Positions 47,901-60,240 of a stretch of 64,000 nt of DNA are shown one piece after another. Numbering within the stretch: position 1 is the first letter of the stretch; each line of letters begins with the position of its first letter. Source of the stretch: Nautilus pompilius (lineage: Eukaryota; Mollusca; Cephalopoda; Nautilida; Nautilidae). The stretch is taken from assembly GCA_018389105.1 (NCBI GenBank), contig JACATO010001125.1:1-64000 (forward strand), in the 5' to 3' direction. The notes under the pieces were generated by a model that saw nothing but the letters and a program-made list of their open reading frames with translations, had not been told where the DNA came from and ran no database searches. The translations under genes were made by a program, and so were the position numbers.

Positions 47901-49525
47901 TGGATTTGACTGCGATAACGCACATCTAATAAAAGTAAGTTAGATTCTCTAACACACTTTTTTTTTTTTTTTTGTTTTTTCGCTAGCGCTTTGTAAATTA
48001 AATACAGGAGAGCAACTGGTAAAAAGGGGAGAGGTGAGGGGGGTGTGGTACGGTTGGCATTGACTACAATACAACACTGTACCTGCTGCATTTTTAAGTT
48101 TGCTGGGCTCCCAGCTGGACGGTCCTTCAGCTTCAAACAGACATAAACCAGAAATGCGCTCTATCCTCCCCGTCTCTCCCTTTTCCATGTGATGGTGATG
48201 ACGATGATGATAATACGATACAAGTGTTTGAAGTAAATGTCTTGGGAGGTCTGACTTTATCTTGAAAGTGTAACTCCGCCCCCTTTTCCTCAAAAAACAT
48301 GGATCCTCTAAGAGCTGACAGACAGGTAGACAGACAGACTCAGGTGTTGGGGAAAGTTTTGTTTCAGAGAAATAAAACTAGAGAACCTTTTATTTAACCC
48401 CCCCCTTTTTTTTGGTGTGAAGTTACTGTTTTAATTGGATACATTTTAGGAATATTGCGTCACGTCGGAATAAGACGACAACCCATCTGCTGTGCACATC
48501 CCGAAGCAACTGCTCTGATTAGGGGATGACATTTAAATCCCACCCTATGATAATTTAGCCCCTAAGGTTGTCATAGGTTACTTCAACACAGTGCATACAG
48601 GGGGGGAGATGTCTTATCCTCTCTTCACTTGTTCTATACTTTTAGCTGATGGGCAGGAAATTTCTCGAACAAATGAAAATGGTTGGCTTGAAATTTTGGT
48701 TCAGCTTTAGTTTAGAACACCACACACACACACAAAAAGATAAACTACCGGGTAAACATTTAAAATTTCTTTGGTAATTAGTTGAAAAAAATTAAAACTG
48801 ATTTCAAATGCATTGAAAGACTAGGGAGAAACAATCATCCCATTACCGACACACAACCTTAATGTTGCAACATTTTGCCAATACACTGTTTTGATGAAAG
48901 AAGAAGAAGAAGAAGAAAAAAGCAAAGATACATAGACTTTGAAAAGCATTTTAAAGATGGTTGAAATCAGAGATGCTCATTGAAAGGCATTGAGTACCTA
49001 CCTATATTGCACTGCGTTGTCATTAGAATATTCTTGACAATGCGTGTGTTGTTGACTGATCAGGAATTGCTAATTTAAAGTGATTATTTAAAAAAAAAAA
49101 GATATTAATGAGCTGAGTGATCAAGCTGCCATTGGGATCCTGTTTCTCCTATGGATAATACCTGACCCAGGTACCAGGCACAGTATAATGGATGATTGTT
49201 GAGGGTGTACCTTGATAAGAAACACATGGCTCCTGCCTACGAAAGGTAAACATTATTGTTTTTACTGTAGTTGAAGTTGATAACCACAGCAGCATTTGTT
49301 CTGATGCTGCAATACTTAATTAACCATGGGTGTCTCATAGAATCAATATTGGAGGTATGGGAGAGTGGGGAGACCCTTTCCTGTCTGTTTTTTCAGATAG
49401 TATTTAGCAGTTAAAACTATACAGGACTGACCACAGACACACCTGTCTGTCCATTTTCAGATAAACGCCCCCCAACTGGGGAATAGATTATTTTTAAAAG
49501 TAAATTTCATGATTCAGAAAGATGG
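44922..49525. other. Non-coding stretch, nothing recognised
   Basis: AT-rich sequence with A/T homopolymers, a GAA run near 48900 and short CA runs. Two weak exon- or peptide-like candidates (44937-45134 and 47887-47934) are listed as findings only. No further NIDO sequence was found. Confidence 0.4.
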
Positions 49526-50830
49526 AAAAAAGCTGTAAAGTCCTTTAAAGCTACCAAAATGATAAACCATTTAAAGGTGAAACAGGGCACCAAGTACCGC
49601 ACAGAAATGCTCCAGTAAAGAGAAAAGACCCTGCTGCTGGTACTGAAAAAAGGAAACCTGAAGAACTCAGGTCAGGTTGTGGTATAAAAAACATAGCTAC
49701 AAAAGAATCCCTTGACAAGAAGAAAACTGGTAGGACATCCTGGAGATTCTCAAACCGAGGCCATACATCAGAGAATAGGAGAGATGGTTGCTGCTGACTT
49801 ATGACCTTACTCCTTTGTAGCAGCCACTGAATTTAGAAAGCTACTCAATCACCTGTCTCCTAACTATAATATACCATACTGTAATTTTTTCAGTCAAACT
49901 GCGGTATCAAGATGTTTGCATCGCTGTTTTCAAAAACCTCTAAAAGATGCTACAAGAAGAAATGGCATGTATGTCATTGGCAACAGACATTTGGACAGCA
50001 AGTGCAGCTGGAATGTCACTTCTTGGTTTGATCAGTCAGTCATTGGCTAGCATCAGAAAGGCATGGAGCCATCCTAAATGTGATCCCATTTCCAGATTTA
50101 CGTATAGCCAACCACATAAGGGAACAAATTTTGGTTGATTTGAAGAAAGTTGAAGAAACATCACTGGCTAATGTCTTGTTTCATAGAGACAATGCTGCTG
50201 GCATGGTTGCTGAACTTTTTCAATATACCAGATTACTTTCACAATCTTGCTTTATCCATATTCTATAGCTATGTGTTATTGATATCATATTTAGGCAAAT
50301 AAGTAGTAAAGGATATCTTTCGTATTAACCGGGGATAGTTGGCCGTTTCAGCCATTCTTCCGCTGTCTCACTGAAGGTTCCAAACCACACGGTTTATACA
50401 GGATGTACCATCCACCCATTTGGAACGAACAGTTCATATTACATGCTATAACATAATACTGAACAAAGCTGCCAAATCATGTCACATGCAGTAGACCATA
50501 ATATTCTTAATCTAACTCCATGTCACTGGAGCCTACCTTTAAAAACTTTCTTGCCTCTCAAAACCCTTTGATGAGATCGCAGAAGTTCAGAAGGATGCAA
50601 CAACTTCCGCCATGATTCTGTCAATTGTAGCTATAGAACTCTTAGACAAAGCCACCATTAATACTTCTTTTTGAAGGAATCTTGACAACTATGGACCAAT
50701 TGAGAACAACTTTGCAAAGGTGTTCATACAAGTATTTGGAAAAATGAGAAATCCCGGTGCTTCCACAACATCCCTTTGCTTCAAACCAAAGTTCCAAAGT
50801 AAAGACATAAATATGGATAAAATAAGGCAT
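49526..50830 (+). pseudogene. Decayed ZBED-like hAT transposase
   Basis: Successive fragments in shifting frames follow the order of a ZBED-type hAT transposase. A BED-finger tail, ATKMINHLKVKQGTKY, lies at about 49550-49597. EAIHQRIGEMVAADL starts at 49757, followed by an in-frame TGA at 49802 and then PYSFVAATEFRKLL. SLATDIWTASAAG lies at about 49974, corresponding to the family's 'TTD.WTS' block that carries the first catalytic Asp. HRDNAAGMVAEL at about 50190 is the 'DNAAN' block with the second Asp, with C-H residues after it. FDEIAEVQKDATTSAM starts near 50567 and FKPKFQSKDI near 50790. At least one stop and several frameshifts make it non-functional. The C-terminal dimerisation block was not recognised. 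This is more complete than the remnant at 39 kb and seems to be a different hAT lineage. Confidence 0.78.
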
Positions 50831-53800
50831 TAGATGATGGGAGAAGATTAGGAAAATCCCCTAGAAGAAGTGTAATCATAGGTTCTGATAAAAGTGTTGA
50901 TGGTCATTGGATGCCAGAAACTTCAGCTTCTGTGACAGAACAAAACCACTGAGGAGAAATATTCTAGTTCTTTCTGGCCAAAAAAATATAAAAGCTTTCT
51001 ATTTACTGGTTACAAGGCCTAATGATTGTCCGTCCCAATGACTAATCACCAAAATGGTAGATTAGGCTGATTACTGATTACCTGCTGATCGATCAGCTCA
51101 TCCCTAATATACCAGTCTTTCAGCTTGCAGTCCAGCAGAGGAACCCCCCCCTTGTTGTCAGTTTTCTAGACAAAGAAGAGAAGTGCAGAGGTTAGCTGAC
51201 TAGGTAGGTTCCTATTATAACTCCATTTTTTTTTTAGATGTGGGAGTAAATCAATGTGGCTGGATAATGGAGAGCAAGAGTAAATCGATATGCGAGTTCC
51301 TTTCCAAAATCAACATTTAAAAGTAAAGTTTAATTTTTATTTTAATTTGGGGGGAGGGAGAAAGAGGAAAAACAAATTAATGTATGGGCTAATAACTTAT
51401 AAACGTTCTGCATATTTCAGTAAATAGTAGAATAAAATGTGTGTCTAGTACCTTGCTGCCCCCTCACCTCTAGTCAGCTTTGACGCACAGCACAAAAAAA
51501 GCATCTTTTATGTAGTTCAGTCGCATCTTGAAGGGGCTTTGTGGATGTAGAGATTTTAGTTAAAAAGGGAAACTAGGTAGTAATGGTTTAGCGTGGAGTA
51601 TCTTGCGGGGCCTAAAGAAGCATCGGAGTCTGTGCAGTTCTAACTTCCGTACACTACTGTTTGTGATCTAGATCTTCTCGGCATATATCCTAACCCTGAC
51701 TTTAGAGATCTAAGGACATCTGAAGGAGGTTCTTGCTGGGGTACCGATTTTGGTGACCAAGCAAGTTAACCAGGTACAGTTTGGGGCTTCTGAAAGGCGG
51801 CCTTGCAAAATATTCACCATTTGTACCTTGGTAAACTCTACCAGAGCTTCATCATTTTTAGATTTTGGGAGGAAGCCATACCAGTCTGCATCCAGACCAC
51901 TGGTCACCCAGTTTTACAAATTACGAGATGCACGGTAGAAATCACAGGTTAAATATCCTTATAATGATATTTTGGATACCTGTTTTTCTTTTGATGAGAG
52001 TGGAAAAGGTGGAAGGAGTGCACAGCTGTGATAGACAAACAGACCGGGTTCTCAAGAGAGGAAATGGCATCTGCCATATATTTCTTTAAAAGTACGAACA
52101 ATTTATGCCTACTGATCCCTTAAATTAATTGCTTTATGTAGATGAGTTATTACAGAAAAATGGGAGTTTTAGTAGTCCTGTTTTGTTAACATCCTTTAGG
52201 TAAATAACTTGCGGCTATCAAAATTAACCAAACCTGTTTAGTTTAACACACACACACACACACACACATGCACTCTCTTGAGGATTGGTTTGATGGAAGG
52301 TTTCACAAACGCACCACACACACTCACATCTTTTGTTTACTTGCCATCCAAAGAAAATGTCACTGGTACAGAGCGTTTTGTGGGATAAACAAATTGCCAC
52401 TAAAAGTCGTTCATTTACAGTAGCTGTCCATTTAAATATAAAAAAAAATAGATGACTTACAAACCTTTCTCTGGGCACTGAATCTTGAATGGCTGGACCA
52501 TTCTCGCGATAATCGAACAACCGAAATTTTCCATTGACACATTGTTACTCTGTCTTTCACCGACTGACGGGTGGCCTTCGTGTAGCATCTTCTGTCTTTT
52601 GATGCTGTGTAGATACAATATAAAGATGGTGCTCTGTGTCTATGGCCATTGGAGGTAAAGCGATGACTAGTTTCCATCATCAGGTGCTTGTTATGGTGAC
52701 AGGGTCACGAGAGAAGAATTCAGCAACAGATTAATTTCTTTCACCTTAAACAAACCCCCCTGAACCACCCACTGTGTTACTGGATTTACTTATTTGACTC
52801 AACACTGGTTTTCATCAAGCATAGAAGTTGCAATATCTTTTTATTTATTTATTTATTTTTTCTTTTCTGGTTTAAAGAGATAAACACGTGATGAGAAGTA
52901 AACAACTCTTGACTTGTCTTTTTTTTGTTCAGCATACCTAGCACCGATCATGTATGCAAACGCGATGACCCTAAAACAACAGGTGTAATCAAAAAAATCT
53001 TAACATAATAGGAAAGTTAACTGCCAAACCGAATAGGTTATGTGTTCTAAGCACTAAAAAAAACAGAATGTGCGTTGTTTATTTTGCTAAAAAATGAGTA
53101 TTTTTAATTAAAAAAATGTATAGATGATGCATATGTCAATAAAGTACTTTCAATATGGCAAAGATCAACTAGACATCAAATCATAATTCAACAAAAAATT
53201 AACTATATATATTGCCAAAAATTCTATGCATAATTCTCTACATTGGATAATTGCGACATCATTTGGATGATCTGACAGGGTATTAAAAAAACAAGTTACC
53301 AACTCTGCTTTAATGCTAAAAAATATTCATTTATATTGCACGTCTTACACAAGTAAAGAATGTTAAAGGGAATATACTTTTGTTTTGTCTGCAAGAAACA
53401 TATTTTCTAAAAGCAATTTTTTTTTGAAACAATTCTCAATTTTCCAATACGTAAACCAGCTTGAGAGCGTTTGGGTAGCAATGAAATCACACAATATCTC
53501 ATCATGTGTTTTTTTTCCCTTGTGTCCAAATTTGCTACTTGCAGACTTGTTTCCTGATTAATTGTTGCTGTTAAATATTTAAAGCACCCGGGAGATGATT
53601 ATTCTATTTGCATGGAGTAAACCATGAAAGGAATTTTAACAGGAAGAACGATAATTAGATTTTGATTTTCTTTTTCTTTTTTTATTAATGTGCCTTAGTT
53701 TACCGTTTCTTTGCTACTCACTCCTGTCCCTCCAGTTGAAGAAATGCAGACAGTGGACACCAGAAAGTCTTTTAAAGGATTTTATTGCTTCTATTGGTGT

Positions 53801-55199
53801 TATACACCAAAAAAATGTATATATATATATATTAAATTTAGGAAATTTGCCTCTCGGTTTAGCGGAAACTCTGTTTTTGATTTTTTGGTAAATTTCTATT
53901 GCTAGCTGCAGGCGTATGATCCCTGGTATGGGTGGGTGCAGATCTTGGAGAGCATTCCACGTAAAGTTTTAGGAAACAAAAAAAAATGCTGGGTGGAATA
54001 ATAATTCCCGCATTTTACACCACCGTGACAAAATAACTGCATCCTGAGTTGTTGGTGAAGACTATACGATGGTGTGGTGCTGGTTATATGATAGAAACTA
54101 TATATGGTATTGGAAATAACAATGGAAACAAAGGGAAACCTGGATATAAACAGCAGGTAACACACGAAGACGACTACATCCGGCAGATTGGGGCCCCAAC
54201 TTCATGTTTCAGAAGGAGCTGTGGTGCAGGGCTTTAAGGAGAATATGTGAAACCAGTACCGTTGACAATAGACGTGGTCGAGGAAGAGAGACCAAGCTCT
54301 CCAGGAGCGCCAAGGTCAGCAGGGACCTCGCAAAATGACCCAGCTGCAGGTGTTAGCGTTTCCTCAAAAGAGCAGGAAGATGCCGTAAAGTGGTCTTAAT
54401 GGATGTGTGGTTGCTGGAAAAATCTTTGCTGAGGAGGGGGCAACCGAGCGGTGATAACCATCACTGATACTCAGTAGTGAGAACCAGGAGGACCCAGTTA
54501 ATATGAGGGTTCCTGCTAAAACTCTGTACAGACACGAGTTGACCTGTACGGATTATAATTTTTTGCAAAACGGTGGACAACTAGAAGATCCAATGAAGCA
54601 ACATGCTGTCTGTTTGTGAGCTCAGGCAGTGAGAAAACCACAGTCTTGTGAATTGTCTTGCATCTTTAAAGGATCGAGTGGATGGAAGCGTGCACGCCAT
54701 GGAAAATATTTAAAGAAAAAAAAATACAGAAGAAAGGATGCGAATGAGAGTGAAACAAAGGAAGTGACCTTTGCTGCATTGAAACCTTGTCCATCTTTTG
54801 ATACAAGCAGGTCAAAAGTTGCTTGCACAAGAGTTAGTCTGTATCAGTAGGCCTTTGGGTTCATCTTTGACAACAATAGAGGTAGCCTTTTGAACTTCCC
54901 GGCCTTCTCTGCTCAGCAGGTAGCATGGAGTAGCCTGGTGTGGGGAATGCACTCTACCCGAACTCATTTTCAGGAGACACGTAAGACTGTATGTGCAAAA
55001 AAAAAAATAAAAAAATGTATGATTATGAACTCCAGCTCGAGTGACAGAAAGCAATTTTTTGGATACTTGGCCAATTAACCAAGCTTTGGGACAGTTAGAG
55101 AGGAAAAAAAAATTTCTTGCCCTCCCTACTGTGACCCTGTTTCAGCTGGCAACTAGAAAATTTTGCTGACTACCTAGCAATTACAGTGAAGAGAGCTGT
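50831..55199. other. Non-coding stretch, nothing firmly recognised
   Basis: AT-rich, with a CA run near 52246 and TA near 53818. The segment 54160-54360 contains a basic RRICETSTVDNRRGRGRET stretch that could be a decayed transposase or LINE tail, but it cannot be assigned. Other frames are short. Confidence 0.35.
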
Positions 55200-55727
55200 G
55201 TATCAGCCCAGGGTGTGGGAGTTTTCCATAAATCCAAAGGAATACTGAGTGCTGACAGCTACAGGAAGGTTCTCATCCATCATACCATTTCATTTGGCAG
55301 GAGGATCCCAAAGCATACAGCCATTGCAGTGACAAACCATCTGTGATGTAAAGATGCTGATGGAACAGTCAATGAGATGTCTCGGCCTCCACAAAATACT
55401 TATATGAACAGTTACTGAGGCTGTGTGTGTGTGTGTGGGGGGGGTTATATGGCCACTGGGAGAGTCAAATGGAAACCAAACACCTTGGATGAATTATGGA
55501 AAATGCTACAGGATATTTGGAACAACATTCCACTGTCATACAATAATAACCTTCATGGGAGCGTGAAAACAAAGGTTGTCATGTCCTATATAAAGCAAAG
55601 GGCTCACATAACAAATGCTAATGCATTACACAATGTATTAATTTTGTATTTGTATATCTTATGTAATAATGCATTGTGTCTGATTGTGTACCATCTCTCA
55701 CTTGCAGTAATTACTTATTATTTTTAA
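55200..55727 (+). pseudogene. Decayed Tc1/mariner transposase, C-terminal part
   Basis: In one frame from about 55217, GVFHKSKGILSADSYRKVL runs into RRIPKHTAIAVTNHL and a stop near 55344. This matches the 'G.mn...Y...L ... QDNDPKHTa' region of Tc1-like transposases, with the Q-D-N-D residues degraded, so the second catalytic Asp is lost. In another frame, 55460-55620 gives PNTLDELWKMLQDIWNNIP and a helical tail that match the usual 'L..L...W..IP' C-terminus. Earlier catalytic parts and the terminal repeats were not identified. It is inactive. Confidence 0.7.
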
Positions 55728-56519
55728 AAATGTTTGTTCTGACTTAAATTATTCGATGCTGTATCCTTACCAACTACTGGTGTTATTTGTGACTGAAAGT
55801 AGTTTAGAAGAACAGACTTTGATAATTTGCTGAATAAGATGGTGGTGGGGGGGGGGGAGTTCTGCTTTTGACTCTTTGAAATAAGGATGTTTCAAGAAAC
55901 ACCGTTGTGGGGAGGATAACAAAATGGATGTGTGCATCATCTAACCGACTAAGCGCATTGTGCGTGTTGTATAAGCAGCCATTTCTCGAAATAGGTTTGG
56001 GGTGTTTCTGATGCAAGAGTCAGCATCATCATTGACGTCAGATGTCCGAACAGCAGCACCCTCAAGGTTGATGATGTTTTCAGGTATTGACGATAATCCA
56101 GAATTATTTTTTCTTTAAAAAAAAAAAAAAATATTTATAAATAAACTGCCATTTTGAGTTTCTGAAGATTTTATAACAGAAATAAGCAGAAAGCACTTCG
56201 TTAGTACATAATTCGCATAGATTAATCGTAGTTCTGCAAAAGGTTTTGTTAGTTATAATTACTAGCATTTTGACAGAATGGAAGTTTTGAGATAATGCGA
56301 GCGAAGGAAACATTTCGTTTTTTTATAGTTATAATAACAGATTTGCTAAAGTTCCAGCATTAGACCTGTGTGTTTTTGTTTTGTTTTTTTTTTTAATTAA
56401 TGGAATTGTTTGATTAGTGCATTAAGTAAATTACCAGGAAGTGCAATTAAATGGTGATACCTTTAACCAATTTAGGAGTCATTAATGCTCTTGCCCTGGG
56501 GTTACCTCTCAAGACTGAA
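55728..56519. other. Non-coding stretch, nothing recognised
   Basis: AT-rich sequence with a G run near 55846 and A and T homopolymers. No gene or element was recognised. Confidence 0.4.
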
Positions 56520-56940
56520 AAGAGAGAGAGAGGTGGCGTCAGTACACAGAGAGAGATGGAGAGAGAGAGAGAGAGAGAGAGGAGGTCGTCAGTACACAGA
56601 GAACAGAGAGAGATGGAGATAAGAAGATGGAGAGAGAGAGAGAGGTGGCGTCAGTACACAGAGAGATGAGAGAGAGAGAGAGAGAGAGGGGGGTGGCGTC
56701 AGTACACAGAGAGAGATGAAGAGAGAGAGAGAGAGAGGGGTGGGTCAGTACACAGAGAGAGATGGAGATAAGGAGATGGAGAGAGAGAGAGGGGTGGCGT
56801 CAGTACACAGAGAGAGATGGAGAGAGAGAGAGAGAGGTGGCATCAGTACACAGAGAGAGATGGAGAGAGAGAGAGAGGGGTGGCGTCAGTACACAGAGAG
56901 AGATGGAGATAAGGAGATGGAGAGAGAGAGAGAGAGAGAC
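56520..56940. repeat. CRE-derived GA minisatellite, purine orientation (array 8)
   Basis: About eight to nine units of 40-60 bp: ggtggcgtcagtacacagag followed by agagatggagagagagagag. The core is GGCGTCAGTAC, so the left half of the palindrome is lost (TGACGTCA to TGGCGTCA), while the right half and the gtacacagagagagat spacer match arrays 2 and 6. It ends in (GA)n and a CTG run at about 56941-56953. Confidence 0.92.
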
Positions 56941-58489
56941 TGCTGCTGCTGCTCTCTCAAAATATCAGTGATTATGATAACCAGCATCTTTAAAGCTGCT
57001 TTTTTTTTTTTTTTCAAATATGCTGTCAATCTTATCGATCAAATAATATTTCAGCTTTTACATTGTCGTTATCTGTTAACGTTTTTACTTACTACACTAT
57101 TGTTTTAGCGGTACCATAGCTACTGCTGCTTATCACGCGCATCAACCATTCTACCTGCAGTTGACAACTACAGGTGCTGCTTCATGGGTTTTCACCTTGG
57201 CCCCCATTTTGGCAAATGTGCTTGTGTTTTATGTCCAAATGTACAGCTCAGTATTTTTATTGTAGGCTTATTGATGATGATACATTTTCAGTTTAAGGAT
57301 AATAGCCCTCCCAGATAGTCCCCATGTTTGTCATTCTTGTTGTAAGGCTGCCCCTTTTTGCCCTCCCTTCCCCCCACCTCCAAAAAAGAAGAGGAATCCG
57401 GCACACCTATGAGATGGCACCTGTCTAGCAGAGAGGGAATTCAGCTCTTTTTTAGATCACATCTATTTAAAATTTAAATCTCAGGTCTATTTTGGATGAT
57501 GTCAAGATGCTGGACAATCCTTGTTTGTCAGATATATCCACCAGGCTGTTTTGAATGGACATAGAACTTCCACTGTCCCTTTCATCCGTTTCCGTAAATC
57601 TTCATAAATCTTTTGTTGTTATCCCCCCCCAACCTTTTTTAATTTTCCCAACCCTTACGCACAAGAGGGCCAATTTTGCAATGTTTCGTTGGCTTGTTCT
57701 CCCCTTTGACAGTGTCAGTACAAGGCCCGCTCCACCAGAGGGAACCACACCCCCTCCCCTGGTTCTAGTATCTTAAACCTAGCGGTGGAGGAGTAGTACT
57801 CCCTTCTAGGACCCTTTAATGTTTTTTTTTTTTTTTTTTTAGACAATGCATGCAGGGCTGGGTGGGTGAAGACGAGCCAGGAGAAACCCATAGCAGGAAG
57901 GCAGGCTAAACCGTACCAGCCCAGTAGGCTGACTGACCACTGTCGTTCCTTATGTTAATAAATATAAACTAAATAGTATATTATAACTGAAGGTAGTCAA
58001 GTAGGGAAGTAGAATTATAAAGAATTGCGATGTGCTTACAAAAAAACCCCCTGAAATTACACAAATGTTTGCCGCAAAAGCTAAAGAATCTTAAGCCCAC
58101 CGAACCAAAAAGAAAATAATAACTGTAATGGGTTAAAGTTTGGTAGAATTAGACTGTGAAACAGATGTCTAAACAAATTTGAACGAAAACAAGTAAAGGA
58201 AAAAAAAAATTCTCCTCCTTTTTTGCATATTCAGTGGAATTCTAGAAGGAAATAGGTTATTCAAGGTTTATTCTTTTATGGCAAATTGTTGCAAGTTACT
58301 GCTTCAAACCCACCCCAAAACAGCAACAACATTTGTAAAACAAAAAAAAAAGAAGAAAAAAGTAATAGGGGGGTCATTAGCCCATTTATGGCTGGGTGCA
58401 GTTTTGAGTGTAATGTACTTAGCATATCTCCTGGCTTATAAGTCCTTGATTTTAATCTTACCCAAAATGAGTAATGTTTTAAAGTTGTT
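56941..58489. other. Non-coding stretch, nothing recognised
   Basis: Mixed sequence with T and A homopolymers. No supported gene or element. Confidence 0.4.
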
Positions 58490-58942
58490 CTCTCTCTCCA
58501 GCTCTCCTCTCTCTATCTCTCTCCTCCTCCCCCTCGCTCTCTCTCTCTCCATCTTTCTCTCCATCGCTCTCTCCCCTCTCTCTCTCCATCTTTCTCCATC
58601 TCCCCCTCTCTCCAGCTCTCCACCTCTCTCTCACTCACTCTTTCCATCTCTCTCTCTCTTCTTTCTTCCTCTCTCTCTCTATCTCTCTCTCTCTTTCTCT
58701 CCATCTCCCCCCCCCCTCTCTCTCACTCTCTCCCTTTCTCTATCTCTCTCCTTTTCCCCCCTCTCTCTCTATCTTTCTCTCCATCTCCATCTCTCCCCCC
58801 CTCTCTCTCTCTCCATCTTTCTCTCATCTTCCCCTCTCTCCAACTCTCCACCTCTCTCTCTCTACTCACTCTTTCCATCTCTCTCTCTCTCCATCTTTCT
58901 CTCCATCTCTCTCTCTCCATCTTTCTCTCCATCTCTCCTCTC

Positions 58943-58999
<57 letters not shown>

Positions 59000-59001
59000 A
59001 C
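58490..59001. repeat. TC-rich tract with ctctccatctttctctcc minisatellite
   Basis: About 510 pyrimidine-rich bases. The word ctctccatctttctctccat recurs, and a longer block (ctctccagctctccacctct ... ctcactctttccatctctct) occurs at about 58608 and, slightly changed, at about 58835, spacing near 227 bp. The 242-codon plus frame and the minus frames are artefacts. Confidence 0.92.
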
Positions 59002-59635
59002 CTTGATTAAAATAATGCTAATCTATTTATCAGGAATTATGAATCAATTTTGTTGGCTCATCAGTAAAAGAAATTGCAAAGGAGGACGTTTCAATGAAAA
59101 ATATCACATGACCCAACTTATGTAGGTTTTAAATGTGGAGGATTTTTGATACGCATGTGCTTGTGTGTATGTAATCATGCGCTAATAAATTGATTAGCTA
59201 CAAAATACGGCGCATATTTAATTTGTGAGTCTACAACTATGACTATCAGTATATTATATAGTTTTTTAATGGGTGTGTCTTTAAGATGACACATTAATTA
59301 ATGGCCTTTAATTTCTCTATAAAAATTGACTTTCAGATGAAGAATACATTACTATCTTAAAGCAAGCAAATAAACACACAGGAATGATGATTGAACTGTC
59401 TGCATCCACCCTGTTGTGTTTAAATTTCTTTCATAAGCTGCCAATTTCAGCTGATATTGCTCTCCATGTCACTTACAGCACTATCCAAACTGCATCACCT
59501 GTGGATTTTTATTCTGCAAGGTGTGGGTGATGGTGTGTAATGCATAAAACCATGCCTATCATCTAAATATTTGCATCGCAGTGATTTTCTGACAGTCAGC
59601 CGAAATAAATGCATGCTTTGCCATACTGCTCAGAG
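59002..59635. other. Non-coding stretch, nothing recognised
   Basis: AT-rich unique-looking sequence before the SINE pair. Confidence 0.4.
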
Positions 59636-59890
59636 TACCGGGTCACGGTGGAGGTTGGTGGAATGCTGCAGCATGGTTAGGTGCCAGTGTCGAGGGCTCT
59701 GGTTCGAACCCCAGTCGGGTTGGTACTTCCCTGGCATTGTTTGTCTCTTCTCGTTCTTCGTTACCAGCCAACTGTGTGGGGGGGGGGGGGGGGGAGAGTG
59801 GGGGAGGGGGTTTAGGGTTGTCTCCCTTGTGGGCACTGGCGTAATGCAATGATGGCAACAATTACCCATAAACAAGAGGGGTGACCGGAG
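59636..59890 (+). mobile_element. tRNA-derived SINE head, + strand
   Basis: A B-box match, ggttcgaacccc, lies at 59701-59712. A weaker A-box-like segment, gcagcatggttaggtgcc, lies about 30 bases upstream (59668-59685). This is the internal pol III promoter of tRNA-derived SINEs. The downstream body has a G run and ends unclearly near 59890. Target duplications were not identified. Confidence 0.6.
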
Positions 59891-59929
59891 ATTGTTCATT
59901 CCAAAATTGGTAAACTCCATAATACTTCA

Positions 59930-60240
59930 CTCGCCCCATAACCCCGAAGGTTGATGGGGGCACCTTGAGAGGTGTGCGTGTGTGTGTGTGTGTGTCTAGG
60001 GCATTTTTGCAAACCTGGCATTGCCCCATCCCCCTCCAGGTTGAGAGTCAAGGTGGGTGGCAGTGCCCTGAGGAGGGCTGCACAGCTGGTCCGGACTTTT
60101 GGCATCTTATCAGCAGCAGCAGCATGCACCTCTGACCCCCCTCCCCCGCACCAGGGATCGAACCCCCCACGACGATACAAGGATTGACGAACGAACTCGC
60201 TACCCACTGCACCGCATGACGGCGTCTAAACACCACACAC
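59930..60240 (-). mobile_element. tRNA-derived SINE head, - strand, facing the first
   Basis: On the - strand, an A-box-like tgcagtgggtagcgag (60197-60212) is followed by the B box ggttcgatccc (60153-60163) at the spacing of a tRNA gene. The body then runs toward lower coordinates through a CTG run (about 60109-60120) and a CA run (about 59975-59995). It lies head-to-head with the + strand SINE, so the two bodies converge. Confidence 0.6.

Noticed and set aside
54049-54400. Basic stretch resembling a LINE tail or transposase linker
   Set aside because: Similarity is only a few residues around RRGRGRET; too little to name a family.
58278-59006. 242-codon Ser/Leu-rich plus-strand frame
   Set aside because: Most of its length is the TC tract; no stable protein-like composition.
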